64,000 nt of DNA, from positions 434,001 through 498,000 of the forward strand of contig NW_027476197.1 in NCBI RefSeq assembly GCF_051020955.1, given 5' to 3'. Every line of letters begins with the position of its first letter. The first letter of the stretch is position 1. The position numbers and the translations under genes were made by a program. Under the pieces are notes generated by a model. It was not told where the DNA came from. It did no database searches and saw nothing but the letters and a program-made list of their open reading frames with translations. Shown in pieces: positions 41,001-53,475 of this stretch. The stretch comes from Megalopta genalis (lineage: Eukaryota; Arthropoda; Insecta; Hymenoptera; Halictidae).

Positions 41001-42516
41001 ATGATTTAGCTTCATATCATTTCGAAGTAGAAGGATTAGTTCAAATCTATGCGAAACAAATGATTTAACATCAGATAGTTGCGATATAAGTGAGATAGCT
41101 TCAAATGCAGGAGAAACAAACGAGTTAGCTTCAAATCAATGCGAAACACATGATTTAGCTGCAAATCTTTGCAGTGTTGAAGATTTAGCTTCAAATCCAT
41201 TCGAAACAAATGATTTAACATCAGATAGTTGCGATATAAGTGATTTAGCTCCAAATTCAGACGAAACAAACGAGTTAGCTTCAAATCCATGCGAAGCACA
41301 TGATTTAGCTTCATATCATTTCGAAGTAGAAGGATTAGTTCAAATCTATGCGAAACAAATGATTTAACATCAGATAGTTGCGATATAAGTGAGATAGCTT
41401 CAAATGCAGGAGAAACAAACGAGTTAGCTTCAAATCAATGCGAAACACATGATTTAGCTGCAAATCTTTGCAGTGTTGAAGATTTAGCTTCAAATCCATT
41501 CGAAACAAATGATTTAACATCAGATAGTTGCGATATAAGTGATTTACCTCCATATGCAGACGAAACAAACGAGATAGCTTCAAATCCAAGCGAAACACAT
41601 GATTTAGCTTCAAATCAATGCGATGTAGAAGGTTTAGCTTCAAATCCACGCGAAACACATGATTTAGCTACAAATCAATGCGATATAGAACGTTCAGTTT
41701 CAAATCCATGCGACACAAATGATATAGCTTCAGATAATTGCGATATAAGAGATATAGCTTCAAATGCGGACGAAACAAAAGAGATAGCTTCAAATCCATG
41801 CGAAGCACATGATTTAGCTTCAAATCAATGAGATGTAGAAGCTTTAGCTTCAAATACATGCGAAACAAATGATTTAGCTTCAAACACTTGGGATATAAGT
41901 GATATAGCTTCAAATGCAGACGAAGCAAACGAGTTAGCTTCTAATCCATGCGAAACACATGATTTAGCTTCAAATCAATGCGATGTAGAATGTTTAGCTT
42001 CAAATCCACGCGAAAAAAATGATTTAGCTTCAAACACTTGGGATATAAGTGATATAGCTTCAAAGGCAGACGAAACAAACGAGTTAGATTCAAATCCATG
42101 CGAAACAAATGATTTAGTTTCAGATACTTGCGATATAAGAGATATAGCTTCAAATGCAGACGAAACAAACGAGTTAGCTTCAAATCCATGCGAAGCACAT
42201 GATTTAGCTTCATATCATTTCGAAGTAGAAGGATTAGATTCAAATCTATGCGAAACAAATGATTTAACATCAGATAGTTGCGATATAAGTGAGATAGCTC
42301 CAAAGGCAGACGAAACAAACGAGATAGCTTCAAATCCTAGCGAAAACCATGATTTAGCTTCAAATCAATGCGATGTAGAAGGTTTTGCTTCAAATCCACG
42401 CGAAAAAAATGATTTAGCTTCAAACACTTGGGAAATAAGTGATATAGCTTCAAATGCAGACGAAACAAACGAGTTAGATTCAAATCCATGCGAAACAAAT
42501 GATTTAACATCAGATA
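38056..42516. repeat. 4.46-kb block, right copy (6,896-bp offset)
   Basis: This is the right copy of 31,160-35,620. On the left the match begins in the middle of a C-D pair (gatataagtgatatagc); the preceding sequence instead resembles 30,584-30,790. On the right the match ends where this copy reads agatacttgcg and the left copy agatagttgcg. Confidence 0.9.
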
Positions 42517-42519
42517 CTT

Positions 42520-43250
42520 GCGATATAAGAGATATAGCTTCAAGTGGAGACGAAACAAACGAGTTAGCTTCATATCCAAGCGAAACACATGATTTAGCTT
42601 CAAATCAATTCGAAGTAGAATGTTTAGCTTCTAATCCACGCGAAAAAAATTATTTAGCTTCAAACACTTGGGATATAAGTGATATAGCTTCAAATGTAGA
42701 CGAAACAAACGAGTTAGATTCAAATCCATGCGAAACAAATGATTTAACATCAGATAGTTGCGATATAAGTGATATAGCTACAAATGCAGACGAAACAAAC
42801 GAGTTAGCTTCATATCCAACCGAAAGACATGATTTAGCTTTAAATCAATGCGATATAGAAGGTCTAGCTTCAAATCCATTAGAACAAATGATTTTCTTTG
42901 AAACCCTTGGGATATATGTGATATAGCTTCAAATGCAAACGAAACAAATGAGTTAGCTTCATATCCAAGCAAAAGACATGATTTAGCTTCAAATCAATTC
43001 GAAGTAGAAGGATTAGCTTCAAATCCATGCGACACAAATGATTCAGCATCAGGTACATGCGATATAAGTGATATAGCTTCAAATGCAGACGAAACAAAAG
43101 AGATATCTCCAAATCCAAGCAAATCGCATGATTTAGCTCCAAATCAATGCGATATAGAACGATTAGCTTCAAATCCATGCGAAACAAATGATTTAGCTTC
43201 AAACACTTGGGATATAAGTGATATAGCTTCAAATGCAGGCGAAGCAAACG
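42520..43250. repeat. 0.73-kb segment shared with 51,008-51,738
   Basis: This matches at offset 8,488, including gaatgtttagcttc, gaaaccc-ttggg after the attagaacaaatg variant, and the cagcatcaggtac C-type unit. The match begins at caagtggagac and fades where this copy reads gcaggcg and cacttggg against gcagacg and cacgtggg. Confidence 0.8.
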
Positions 43251-45215
43251 AGTTAGCTTCAAATCCATGCGAAACACATGATTTAGCTTCAAATCAATGC
43301 GCTATAGAATGTTTAGCTTCAAATCCATGCGACACAAACGATATAGCTTCAGATACTTGCGATATAAGATATATAGTTTCAAGTGGAGACGAAACAAACG
43401 AGTTAGCTTCATATCCAAGCGAAACACATGATTTAGCTTCAAATCAATGCGATGTAGAAGGTTTAGCTTCAAATCCACTCGAAATACATGATTTATCTTC
43501 AAATCAATGCGATATAGAAGGTTTAACTTCAAATTCATGCGAAGCAAATGATTGTGCTTCAAAATCAATTCGAAGTAGAAGGATTAGATTCAAATCCATG
43601 CGAAACAAATGATTTAGCATCAGATACATGCGATCTAAGTGGTATAGCTTTAAATCCAGGAGAAACAAACGAGTTAGCTTCAAATCCACGCAAAAACACA
43701 TGATTAATCTTCAAATCAATGCTATGTAGAAGCTTTAGCTTCAAATCCATGAGATACAAATGATTTAGCTTCAGATACTTGCGATATAAGAGATATAGCT
43801 TCCAATTCAGACGAAACAAACGAGTTAGCATCATATCCAAGCCAAACACATGATTTAGCTTGAAATCCATGCGATGTAGAAGGATTATCTTCAAATCTAT
43901 GCGAAACAAATGATTTAACGTCAGATAGTTGCAATATAAGTGATATAGCTTCAAATGCTGACGAAACAAACGAGACAGCTTCAAATCCAAGCGAAACACA
44001 TGATTTAGCTTCAAATCAATTCGAAGTAGAAGGATTATCTTCAAATCCATGCGAAACGAATGATTTAGCTTCAAACACGTGGGATATAAGTGATATAGCT
44101 TCAAATTCAGACGAAGCAAACGAGTGAGCTTCAAATCCAAGCGAAACACATGATTCAGCTGCAAATAAATGCGATATAGAAGATTTAGCTTCAAATCCGT
44201 GCGACACAAACGATTTAACATCAAATAGTTGCGATATAAGTGATATAGCTTCAAATGCAGACGAAACAAACTAGATAGCATCAAATCCAAGCGAAAAACA
44301 TGATTTAGCTTCAAATCAATGCGATGTAGAAGGTTTAGCTCCAAATCCACGCGAAACACATGATTTAGCTTCAAATCAATACGATATAGAATGTTTAGCT
44401 TCAAATCCATGCGACACAAACGATATAGCTTCAGATACTTGCGATATAAGAGATATAGCTTCAAATGCAGACGAAACAAACGAGTTAGCTTCATATCCAA
44501 CCGAAAGACATGATTTAGCTTTAAATCAATGCGATATAGAAGGTTTAGCTTCAAATCCATTAGAACAAATGATTTTCTTTGAAAAGCTTGGAATATATGT
44601 GATATAGCTTCAAATGCAAACGAAACAAATGAGTTAGCTTCATATACAAGCAAAAGACATGATTTAGCTTCATATCAATGCGATATAGAACGATTAGCTT
44701 CAAATCCATACGAAACAAATGATTTAGCTTCAAATACGTGGGATATAAGTGATATAGCTTCAAATGCAGACGAAGCAAACGACTGAGCTTCAAATCCAAG
44801 CGAAACACATGATTCAGCTGCAAATAAATGCGATATAGAAGATTTAGCTTCAAATCCGTGCGACACAAATGATTTAACATCAAATAGTTGCGATATAAGT
44901 GATATAGCTTCAAATGCAGACGAAACAAACTGGATAGCATCAAATCCAAGCGAAACACATGATTTAACTTCAAATCAATGCGATGTAGAAGGTTTAGCTT
45001 CCAATCCACGCGAAACACATGATTTAGCTTCAAATCAATGCGATATAGAATGTTTAGCTTCAAATCCATGCAACACAAACGATATAGCTTCAGATACTTG
45101 CGATATAAGAGATATAGCTTCAAGTGGAGACGAAACAAACGAGTTAGCTTCATATCCAAGCGAAACACATGATTTAGCTTCAAATCAATTCGAAGTAGAA
45201 GGATTATCTTCAAAT
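43251..45215. repeat. Mosaic of three older blocks
   Basis: 43,321-43,870 resembles 46,471-47,020 (offset 3,150). From about 44,060 the sequence follows 31,288 onward at offset 12,772. At about 44,665 exactly one 150-bp pentamer is missing and the offset becomes 12,622. Near 45,235 it switches again, to the 34,450-35,395 module (offset 10,766). The pieces are joined in register, monomer type to monomer type. Confidence 0.78.
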
Positions 45216-46161
45216 CTATGCGAAACAAATGATTTAACATCAGATAGTTGCGATATAAGTGAGATAGCTTCAAATGCAGGAGAAACAAACGAGTTAACTT
45301 CAAATCAATGCGAAACACATGATTTAGCTGCAAATCTTTGCAGTGTTGAAGATTTAGCTTCAAATCCATTCGAAACAAATGATTTAACATCAGATAGTTG
45401 CGATATAAGTGATTTACCTCCAAATGCAGACGAAACAAACGAGATAGCTTCAAATCCAAGCGAAACACATGATTTAGCTTCAAATCAATGCGATGTAGAA
45501 GGTTTAGCTTCAAATCCACGCGAAACACATGATTTAGCTACAAATCAATGCGATATAGAACGTTTAGTTTCAAATCCATGCGACACAAATGATATAGCTT
45601 CAGATAATTGCGATATAAGAGATATAGCTTCAAATGCGGACGAAACAAAAGAGATAGCTTCAAATCCATGCGAAGCACATGATTTAGCTTCAAATCAATG
45701 AGATGTAGAAGCTTTAGCTTCAAATACATGCGAAACAAATGATTTAGATTCAAACACTTGGGATATAAGTGATATAGCTTCAAATGCAGACGAAGCAAAC
45801 GAGTTAGCTTCTAATCCATGCGAAACACATGATTTAGCTTCAAATCAATGCGATGTAGAATGTTTAGCTTCAAATCCACGCGAAAAAAATGATTTAGCTT
45901 CAAACACTTGGGATATAAGTGATATAGCTTCAAATGCAGACGAAACAAACGAGTTAGATTCAAATCCATGCGAAACAAATGATTTAGTTTCAGATACTTG
46001 CGATATAAGAGATATAGCTTCAAATGCAGACGAAACAAACGAGTTAGCTTCAAATCCATGCGAAGCACATGATTTAGCTTCATATCATTTCGAAGTAGAA
46101 GGATTAGATTCAAATCAATGCGAAACAAATGATTTAACATCAGATAGTTGCGATATAAGTG
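45216..46161. repeat. 0.95-kb module, right copy (10,766-bp offset)
   Basis: This is the right copy of 34,450-35,395, with the same gcagtgttgaag and tttacctcc variants and the same taatccatgcg E-type unit. The match ends where the left copy reads gatataactgag and this copy gatataagtgat. Confidence 0.82.
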
Positions 46162-46253
46162 ATATAGCTTCAAATGCAGACGAATCAAACGAGTTAGCTT
46201 CAAATCAAGCGAAACACATGATTTAGCTTCAAATCAATGCGATGTAGAAGGAT

Positions 46254-48232
46254 TAGCTTCAAATCCACGCGAAACACATGATTTAGATTCAAATCAATGC
46301 GATATAGAATGTTTAGCTTCAAATCCATGCGACACGAACGATATAGCTTCAGATACTTGCGATATAAGAGATATAGCTTCAAATGCAGACGAAACAAACG
46401 AGTTAGCTTCATATCCAACCGAAAGACATGATTTAGCTTTAAATCAATGCGATATAGAAGGTTTAGCTTCAAATCCATGCAACACAAACGATATAGCTTC
46501 AGATACTTGCGATATAAGAGATATTGCTTCAAGTGGAGACGAAACAAACGAGTTAGCTTCATATCCAAGCGAAACACATGATTTAGCTTCAAATCAATGC
46601 GATGTAGAAGGTTTAGCTTCAAATCCACTCGAAATACATAATTTATCTTCAAATCAATGCGATATAGGAGGTTTAACTTCAAATTCATGCGAAGCAAACG
46701 ATTGTGCTTCAAAATCAATTCGAAGTAGAAGGATTAGATTCAAATCCATGCGAAACAAATGATTTAGCATCAGATACATGCGATCTAAGTGGTATAGCTT
46801 TAAATGCAGGAGAAACAAACGAGTTAGCTTCAAATCCACGCAAAAACACATGATTAATCTTCAAATCAATGCTATGTAGAAGCTTTAGCTTCAAATCCAT
46901 GAGATACAAATGATTTAGCTTCAGATACTTGCGATATAAGAGATATAGCTTCCAATTCAGACGAAACAAACGAGTTAGCATCATATCCAAGCCAAACACA
47001 TGATTTAGCTTCAAATCCATGCGATGTAGAAGGATTAGCTTCATATCCATGCGATACAAATGATTTAGCTTCAGATACTTGCGATATAAGAGATATAGCT
47101 TCAAGTGGAGACGAAACAAACGAGTTAGCTTCATATCCAAGCGAACACATGATTTAGCTTCAAATCAATTCGAAGTAGAAGGATTATCTTCAAATCTATG
47201 CGAAACAAATGATTTAACGTCAGATAGTTGCAATATAAGTGATGTAGCTTCAAATGCTGACGAAACAAACGAGACAGCTTCAAATCCAAGCGAAACACAT
47301 GATTTAGCTTCAAATCAATTCGAAGTAGAAGGATTATCTTCAAATCTATGCGAAACAAATGATTTAACGTCAGATAGTTGCAATATAAGTGATATAGCTT
47401 CAAATGCTGACGAAACAAACGAGATAGCTTCAAATCCAAGCGAAACACTTGATTTAGCTTCAAATCAATGCGATGTAGAAGGTTTAGCTTCAAATCCACT
47501 CGAAATACATGATTTATCTTCAAATCAATGCGATGTAGAAGGTTTAGCTTCAAATCCACGCGAAACACATGATTTAGCTTCAAATCCATGCGACACAAAT
47601 TATATAGCTTCAGATACTTGCGATATAAGAGATATAGCTTCAAATGCAGAAGAAACAAAAGAGATAGCTTCAAATCCATGCGAAGCACATGATTTAGCTT
47701 CAAATCAATGAGATGTAGAAGCTTTAGCTTCAAATCCATGCGAAACAAATGATTTAGCTACAAACACTTGGGATATAAGTGATATAGCTTCAAATGCAGA
47801 CGAAGCAAACGAGTTAGCTACAAATCAATGCGAAACACATGATTTAGCTGCAAATCAATGCAGTGTTGAAGATTTAGCTTCAAATCCATTCGAAACAAAT
47901 GATTTAACATCAGATAGTTGCGATATAAGTGATTTAGCTCCAAAGGCAGACGAAACAAACGAGATAGCTTCAAATCCAAGCGAAACACATGATTTAGCTT
48001 CAAATCAATGCGATGTAGAATGCTTAGCTTCAAATCCTTACGCGAAAAAAATGATTTAGCTTCAAACACTTGGGATATAAGTGATATAGCTTCAAATGCA
48101 GACTAAACAAACGAGTTAGATTCAAATCCATGCGAAACAAATGATTTAACATCAGATAGTTGCGATATAAGTGACATAGCTTCAAATGCAGACGAAACAA
48201 ACGAGTTAGCTTCATATCCAACCGAAACACAT
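46254..48232. repeat. 2-kb block, copy at right (17,330-bp offset family)
   Basis: This is the right-hand copy of 28,924-30,930. It lacks one monomer at about 47,587 and carries a local insertion giving aaatccttacgcg near 48,036. Shared rare features include the tcaattcg A-type unit after gcttcaaaa, aagcgaacacatg (1 bp short) and gcagactaaacaaacg. Such long matches 17 kb apart indicate long-range duplication, not just neighbour-to-neighbour slippage. Confidence 0.87.
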
Positions 48233-51007
48233 GATTTAGCTTCAAATCAATGCGATGTAGAAGGTTTAGCTTCAAATCCACGCGAAACACATGATTTAGC
48301 TTCAACTCAATGCGATATAGAATTTTTAGCTTCAAATCCATGCGACACAAACGATATAGCTTCAGATACTTGCGATATAAGAGATGTAGCCCTCAAATGC
48401 GGACGAAGCAAACGAGTGAGCTTCAAATCCAAGCGAAACACATGATTCAGCTGCAAATAAATGCGATATAGAAGATTTAGCTTCAAATCCGTGCGACACA
48501 AACGATTTAACATCAAATAGTTGCGATATAAGTGATATAGCTTCAAATGCAGACGAAACAAACTAGATAGCATCAAATCCAAGCGAAAAACATGATTTAG
48601 CTTCAAATCAATGCGATGTAGAAGGTTTAGCTTCAAATCCACGCGAAATACATGATTTAGCTTCAAATCAATACGATATAGAATGTTTAGCTTCAAATCC
48701 ATGCGTCACAAACGATATAGCTTCAGATACTTGCGATATAAGAGATATAGCTTCAAATGCAGACGAAACAAACGAGTTAGCTTCAATTCCATGCGATGCA
48801 CATGATTTAGCTTCATATCATTTCGAAGTAGAAGGATTAGTTCAAATCTATGCGAAACAAATGATTTAACATCAGATAGTTGCGATATAAGTGAGATAGC
48901 TTCAAATGCAGGAGAAACAAACGAGTTAACTTCAAATCAATGCGAAACACATGATTTAGCTGCAAATCTTTGCAGTGTTGAAGATTTAGCTTCAAATCCA
49001 TTCGAAACAAATGATTTAACATCAGATAGTTGCGATATAATTGATTTACCTCCAAATGCAGACGAAACAAACGAGATAGCTTCAAATCCAAGCGAAAAAC
49101 ATGATTTAGCTTCAAGTCAATGCGATGTAGAAGGTTTAGCTTCAAATCCACGCGAAACACATGATTTAGCTTCAAATCAATGCGATATAGAACGTTTAGC
49201 TTCAAATCCATGCGACACAAATGATATAGCTTCAGATACTTGCGATATAAGAGATATAGCTTCAAATGCGGACGAAACAAAAGAGATAGCTTCAAATCCA
49301 TGCGAAGCACATGATTTAGCTTCAAATCAATGAGATGTAGAAGCTTTAGCTTCAAATACATGCGAAACAAATGATTTAGCTTCAAACACTTGGGATATAA
49401 GTGATATAGCTTCAAATGCAGACGAAGCAAACGAGTTAGCTTCAAATCCATGCGAAACACATGATTTAGCTTCAAATCAATGCGATATAGAATGTTTAGC
49501 TTCAAATCCATGCGACACAAACGATATAGCTTCAGATACTTGCGATATAAGAGATATAGCTTCAAGTGGAGACGAAACAAACGAGTTAGCTTCATATCCA
49601 AGCGAAACACATGATTTAGCTTCAAATCAATTCGAAGTAGAATGTTTAGCTTCAAATCCACGCGAAAAAAATTATTTAGCTTCAAACACTTGGGATATAA
49701 GTGATATAGCTTCAAATGTAGACGAAACAAACGAGTTAGATTCAAATCCATGCGAAACAAATGATTTAACATCAGATAGTTGCGATATAAGTGATATAGC
49801 TACAAATGCAGACGAAACAAACTAGATAGCATCAAATCCAAGCGAAAAACATGATTTAGCTTCAAGTCAATGCGATGTAGAAGGTTTAGCTTCAAATCCA
49901 CGCGAAACACATGATTTAGCTTCAAATCAATACTATATAGAATGTTTAGCTTCAAATCCATGCGACACAAACGATATAGCTTCAGATACTTGTGATATAA
50001 GAGATATAGCTTCAAATGCAGACGAAACAAACGAGTTAGCTTCAAATCCATGCGATGCACATGATTTAGCTTCATATCATTTCGAAGTAGAAGGATTAGT
50101 TCAAATCTATGCGAAACAAATGATTTAACATCAGATAGTTGCGATATAATGAGATAGCTTCAAATGCAGGAGAAACAAACGGGTTAGCTTCAAATCAATG
50201 CGAAACACATGATTTAGATGCAAATCTTTGCAGTGTTGAAGATTTCGCTTCAAATCCATTCGAAACAAATGATTTAACATCAGATAGTTGCGATATAAGT
50301 GATTTAGCTCCAAATGCAGACAAAACAAACGAGTTAGCTTCAAATCCATGCGAAGCACATGATTTAGCTTCATATCATTTCGAAGTAGAAGGATTAGTTC
50401 AAATCTATGCGAACCAAATGATTTAACTTCAGATAGTTGCGATATAAGTGAGATAGCTTCAAATGCAGGAGAAACAAACGAGTTAGCTTCAAATCAATGC
50501 GAAACACACGATTTAGCTGCAAATCAATGCAGTGTTGAAGATTTAGCTTCAAATCCATACGAAACAAATGATTTAACATCAGATAGTTGCGATATAAGTG
50601 ATTTAGCTCCAAATGCAGACGAAACAAACGAGATACCTTCAAATCCAAGCGAAACACATGATTTAGCTTCAAATCATTGCGATGTAAAAGGTTTAGCTTC
50701 AAATTCCCACGAAACACATGATTTAGCTTCAAATCAATGCGATATAGAAGGTTTAGCTTCAAATCCATTAGAACAAATGATTCTCTTTGAAACGCTAGGT
50801 ATATATGTGATATAGCTTCAAATGCAAACGAAACAAACGAGTTAGCTTCATATCCAAGCAAAACACATGATTTAACTTCAAATCAATTCGAAGTAGAAGG
50901 ATTAGCTTCAAATCCATGCGAAACACATGATTTAGCTTCAAATCAATGCGATATAGAATGTTTAGCTTCAAATCCATGCGACACAAACGATATAGCTTCA
51001 GATACTT
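48233..51007 (+). repeat. Mosaic satellite, several module relatives
   Basis: This holds further relatives of the module at 34,450-35,395 (from about 48,842), a 299-bp type pair (about 50,099 and 50,398), and a relative of 42,540-42,790 at about 49,560. Private indels include gtagccctcaaatgc near 48,387 and gatataatgagatag near 50,146. The attagaacaaatg variant occurs near 50,768. No gene or unique sequence is present. Confidence 0.78.
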
Positions 51008-51363
51008 GCGATATAAGAGATATAGCTTCAAGTGGAGACGAAACAAACGAGTTAGCTTCATATCCAAGCGAAACACATGATTTAGCTTCAAATCAATTCG
51101 AAGTAGAATGTTTAGATTCAAATCCACGCGAATAAAATTATTTAGATTCAAACACTTGGGATATGAGTGATATAGCTTCAAATGTAGACGAAACAAACGA
51201 GTTAGATTCAAATCCATGCGAAACAAATGATTTAACATCAGATAGTTGCGATATAAGTGATATAGCTACAAATGCAGACGAAACAAACGAGTTAGCTTCA
51301 TATCCAACCGACATACATGATTTAGTTTTAAATCAATGCGATATAGAAGGTTTAGCTTCAAAT

Positions 51364-53264
51364 CCATTAGAACAAATGATTTTCTTTGAAACCCTTGGGA
51401 TATATGTGATATAGCTTCAAATGCAAACGAAACAAATGAGTTAGCTTCATATCCAAGCAAAAGACATGATTTAGCTTCAAATCAATTCGAAGTAGAAGGA
51501 TTAGCTTCAAATCCATGCGACACAAATGATTCAGCATCAGGTACATGCGATATAAGTGATATAGCTTCAAATGCAGACGAAACAAAAGAGATATCTCCAA
51601 ATCCAAGCAAATCGCATGATTTAGCTCCAAATCAATGCGATATAGAACGATTAGCTTCAAATCCATGCGAAACAAATGATTTAGCTTCAAACACGTGGGA
51701 TATAAGTGATATAGCTTCAAATGCAGACGAAGCAAACGAGTGAGCTTCAAATCCAAACGAAACACATGATTCAGCTGCAAATAAATGCGATATAGAAGAT
51801 TTAGCTTCAAATCCGTGCGACACAAACGATTTAACATCAAATAGTTGCGATATAAGTGATATAGCTTCAAATGCAGACGAAACAAACTAGATAGCATCAA
51901 ATCCAAGCGAAACACATGATTTAGCTTCAAATCAATGCGATGTAGAAGGTTTAGCTTCAAATCCACGCGAAATACATGATTTAGCTTCAAATCAATACGA
52001 TATAGAATGTTTAGCTTCAAATCCATGCGACACAAACGATATAGCTTCAGATACTTGCGATATAAGAGATATAGCTTCAAATGCGGACGAAACGAAAGAG
52101 ATAGCTTCAAATCCATGCGAAGTACATGATTTAGCTTCAAATCAATGAGATGTAGAAGCTTTAGCTTCAAATACATGCGAAACAAATGATTTAGCTTCAA
52201 ACACTTGGGATATAAGTGATATAGCTTCAAATGCAGACGAAGCAAACGAGTTAGCTTCAAATCCATGCGAAACACATGATTTAGCTTCAAATCAATGCGA
52301 TACAGAATGTTTAGCTTCAAATCCATGCGACACAAACGATATAGCTTCAGATACTTGCGATATAAGAGATATAGCTTCAAGTGGAGACGAAACAAACGTC
52401 TTAGCTTCATATCCAAGCGAAACACATGATTTAGCTTCAAATCAATTCGAAGTAGAAGGATTATCTTCAAATCTATGCGAAACAAATGATTTAACGTCAG
52501 ATAGTTGCAATATAAGTGATATAGCTTCAAATGCTGACGAAACAAACGAGTTAGCTTCATATCCAACCGAAAGACATGATTTAGCTTTAAATCAATGCGA
52601 TATAGAAGGTTTAGTTTCAAATCCATTAGAACAAATGATTTTCTTTGAAACCCTTGGGATATATGTGATATAGCTTCAAATGCAAACGAAACAAAAGAGA
52701 TATATCCAAATCCAAGCAAATCGCATGATTTAGCTCCAACTCAATGCGATATAGAACGATTAGCTTCAAATCCATGCGAAACAAATGATTTAGCTTCAAA
52801 CACGTGGGATATAAGTGATATAGCTTCAAATGCAGGCGAAGCAAACGAGTGAGCTTCAAATCCAAACGAAACACATGATTCAGCTGCAAATAAATGCGAT
52901 ATAGAAGATTTAGCTTCAAATCCGTGCGACACAAACGATTTAACATCAAATAGTTGCGATATAAGTGATATAGCTTCAAATGCAGACGAAACAAACTAGA
53001 TAGCATCAAATCCAAGCGAAACACATGACTTAACTTCAAATCAATGCGATGTAGAAGGTTTAGCTTCAAATCCACGCGAAATACATGATTTAGCTTCAAA
53101 TCAATACGATATAGAATGTTTAGCTTCAAATCCATGCGACACAAACGATATAGCTTCAGATACTTGCGATATAAGAGATATAGCTTCAAATGCGGACGAA
53201 ACAAAAGAGATAGCTTCAAATCCATGCGAAGCACATGATTTTGCTTCAAATCAATGAGATGTAG
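51364..53264. repeat. Tandem duplication with one pentamer lost in copy 2
   Basis: 51,364 onward matches 52,623 onward at offset 1,259, but after about 52,692 the offset is 1,109. The right copy thus lacks exactly 150 bp (about 51,434-51,583 of the left copy). The join keeps gcaaacgaaac from one D monomer and aaaagag from the next-pentamer D monomer, as expected for in-register unequal exchange. The match ends near 53,264. Confidence 0.84.
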
Positions 53265-53439
53265 AAGGTTTAGCTTCAAATCCACTCGAAATACATGATT
53301 TATCTTCAAATCAATGCGATATAGAAGGTTTAACTTCAAATTCATGCGAAGCAAATGATTGTACTTCAAAATCAATTCGAAGTAGAAGGATTAGATTCAA
53401 ATCCATGCGAAACAAATGATTTAGCATCAGATACATGCG

Positions 53440-53475
53440 ATCTAAGTGGTATAGTTATGATGAGTTAGCTTCATA
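53440..53475 (+). repeat. Non-homologous array junction
   Basis: After agtggtatag the expected ctttaaatgcagg is missing. The sequence continues ttatgatgag and then ttagcttcatatac. The joined sides belong to different families: the left resembles about 43,640, the right about 38,755. A second irregularity follows near 53,712 (acaaaataacgtggg). Unlike most joins in the window, this one is not at equivalent monomer positions. Confidence 0.75.
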
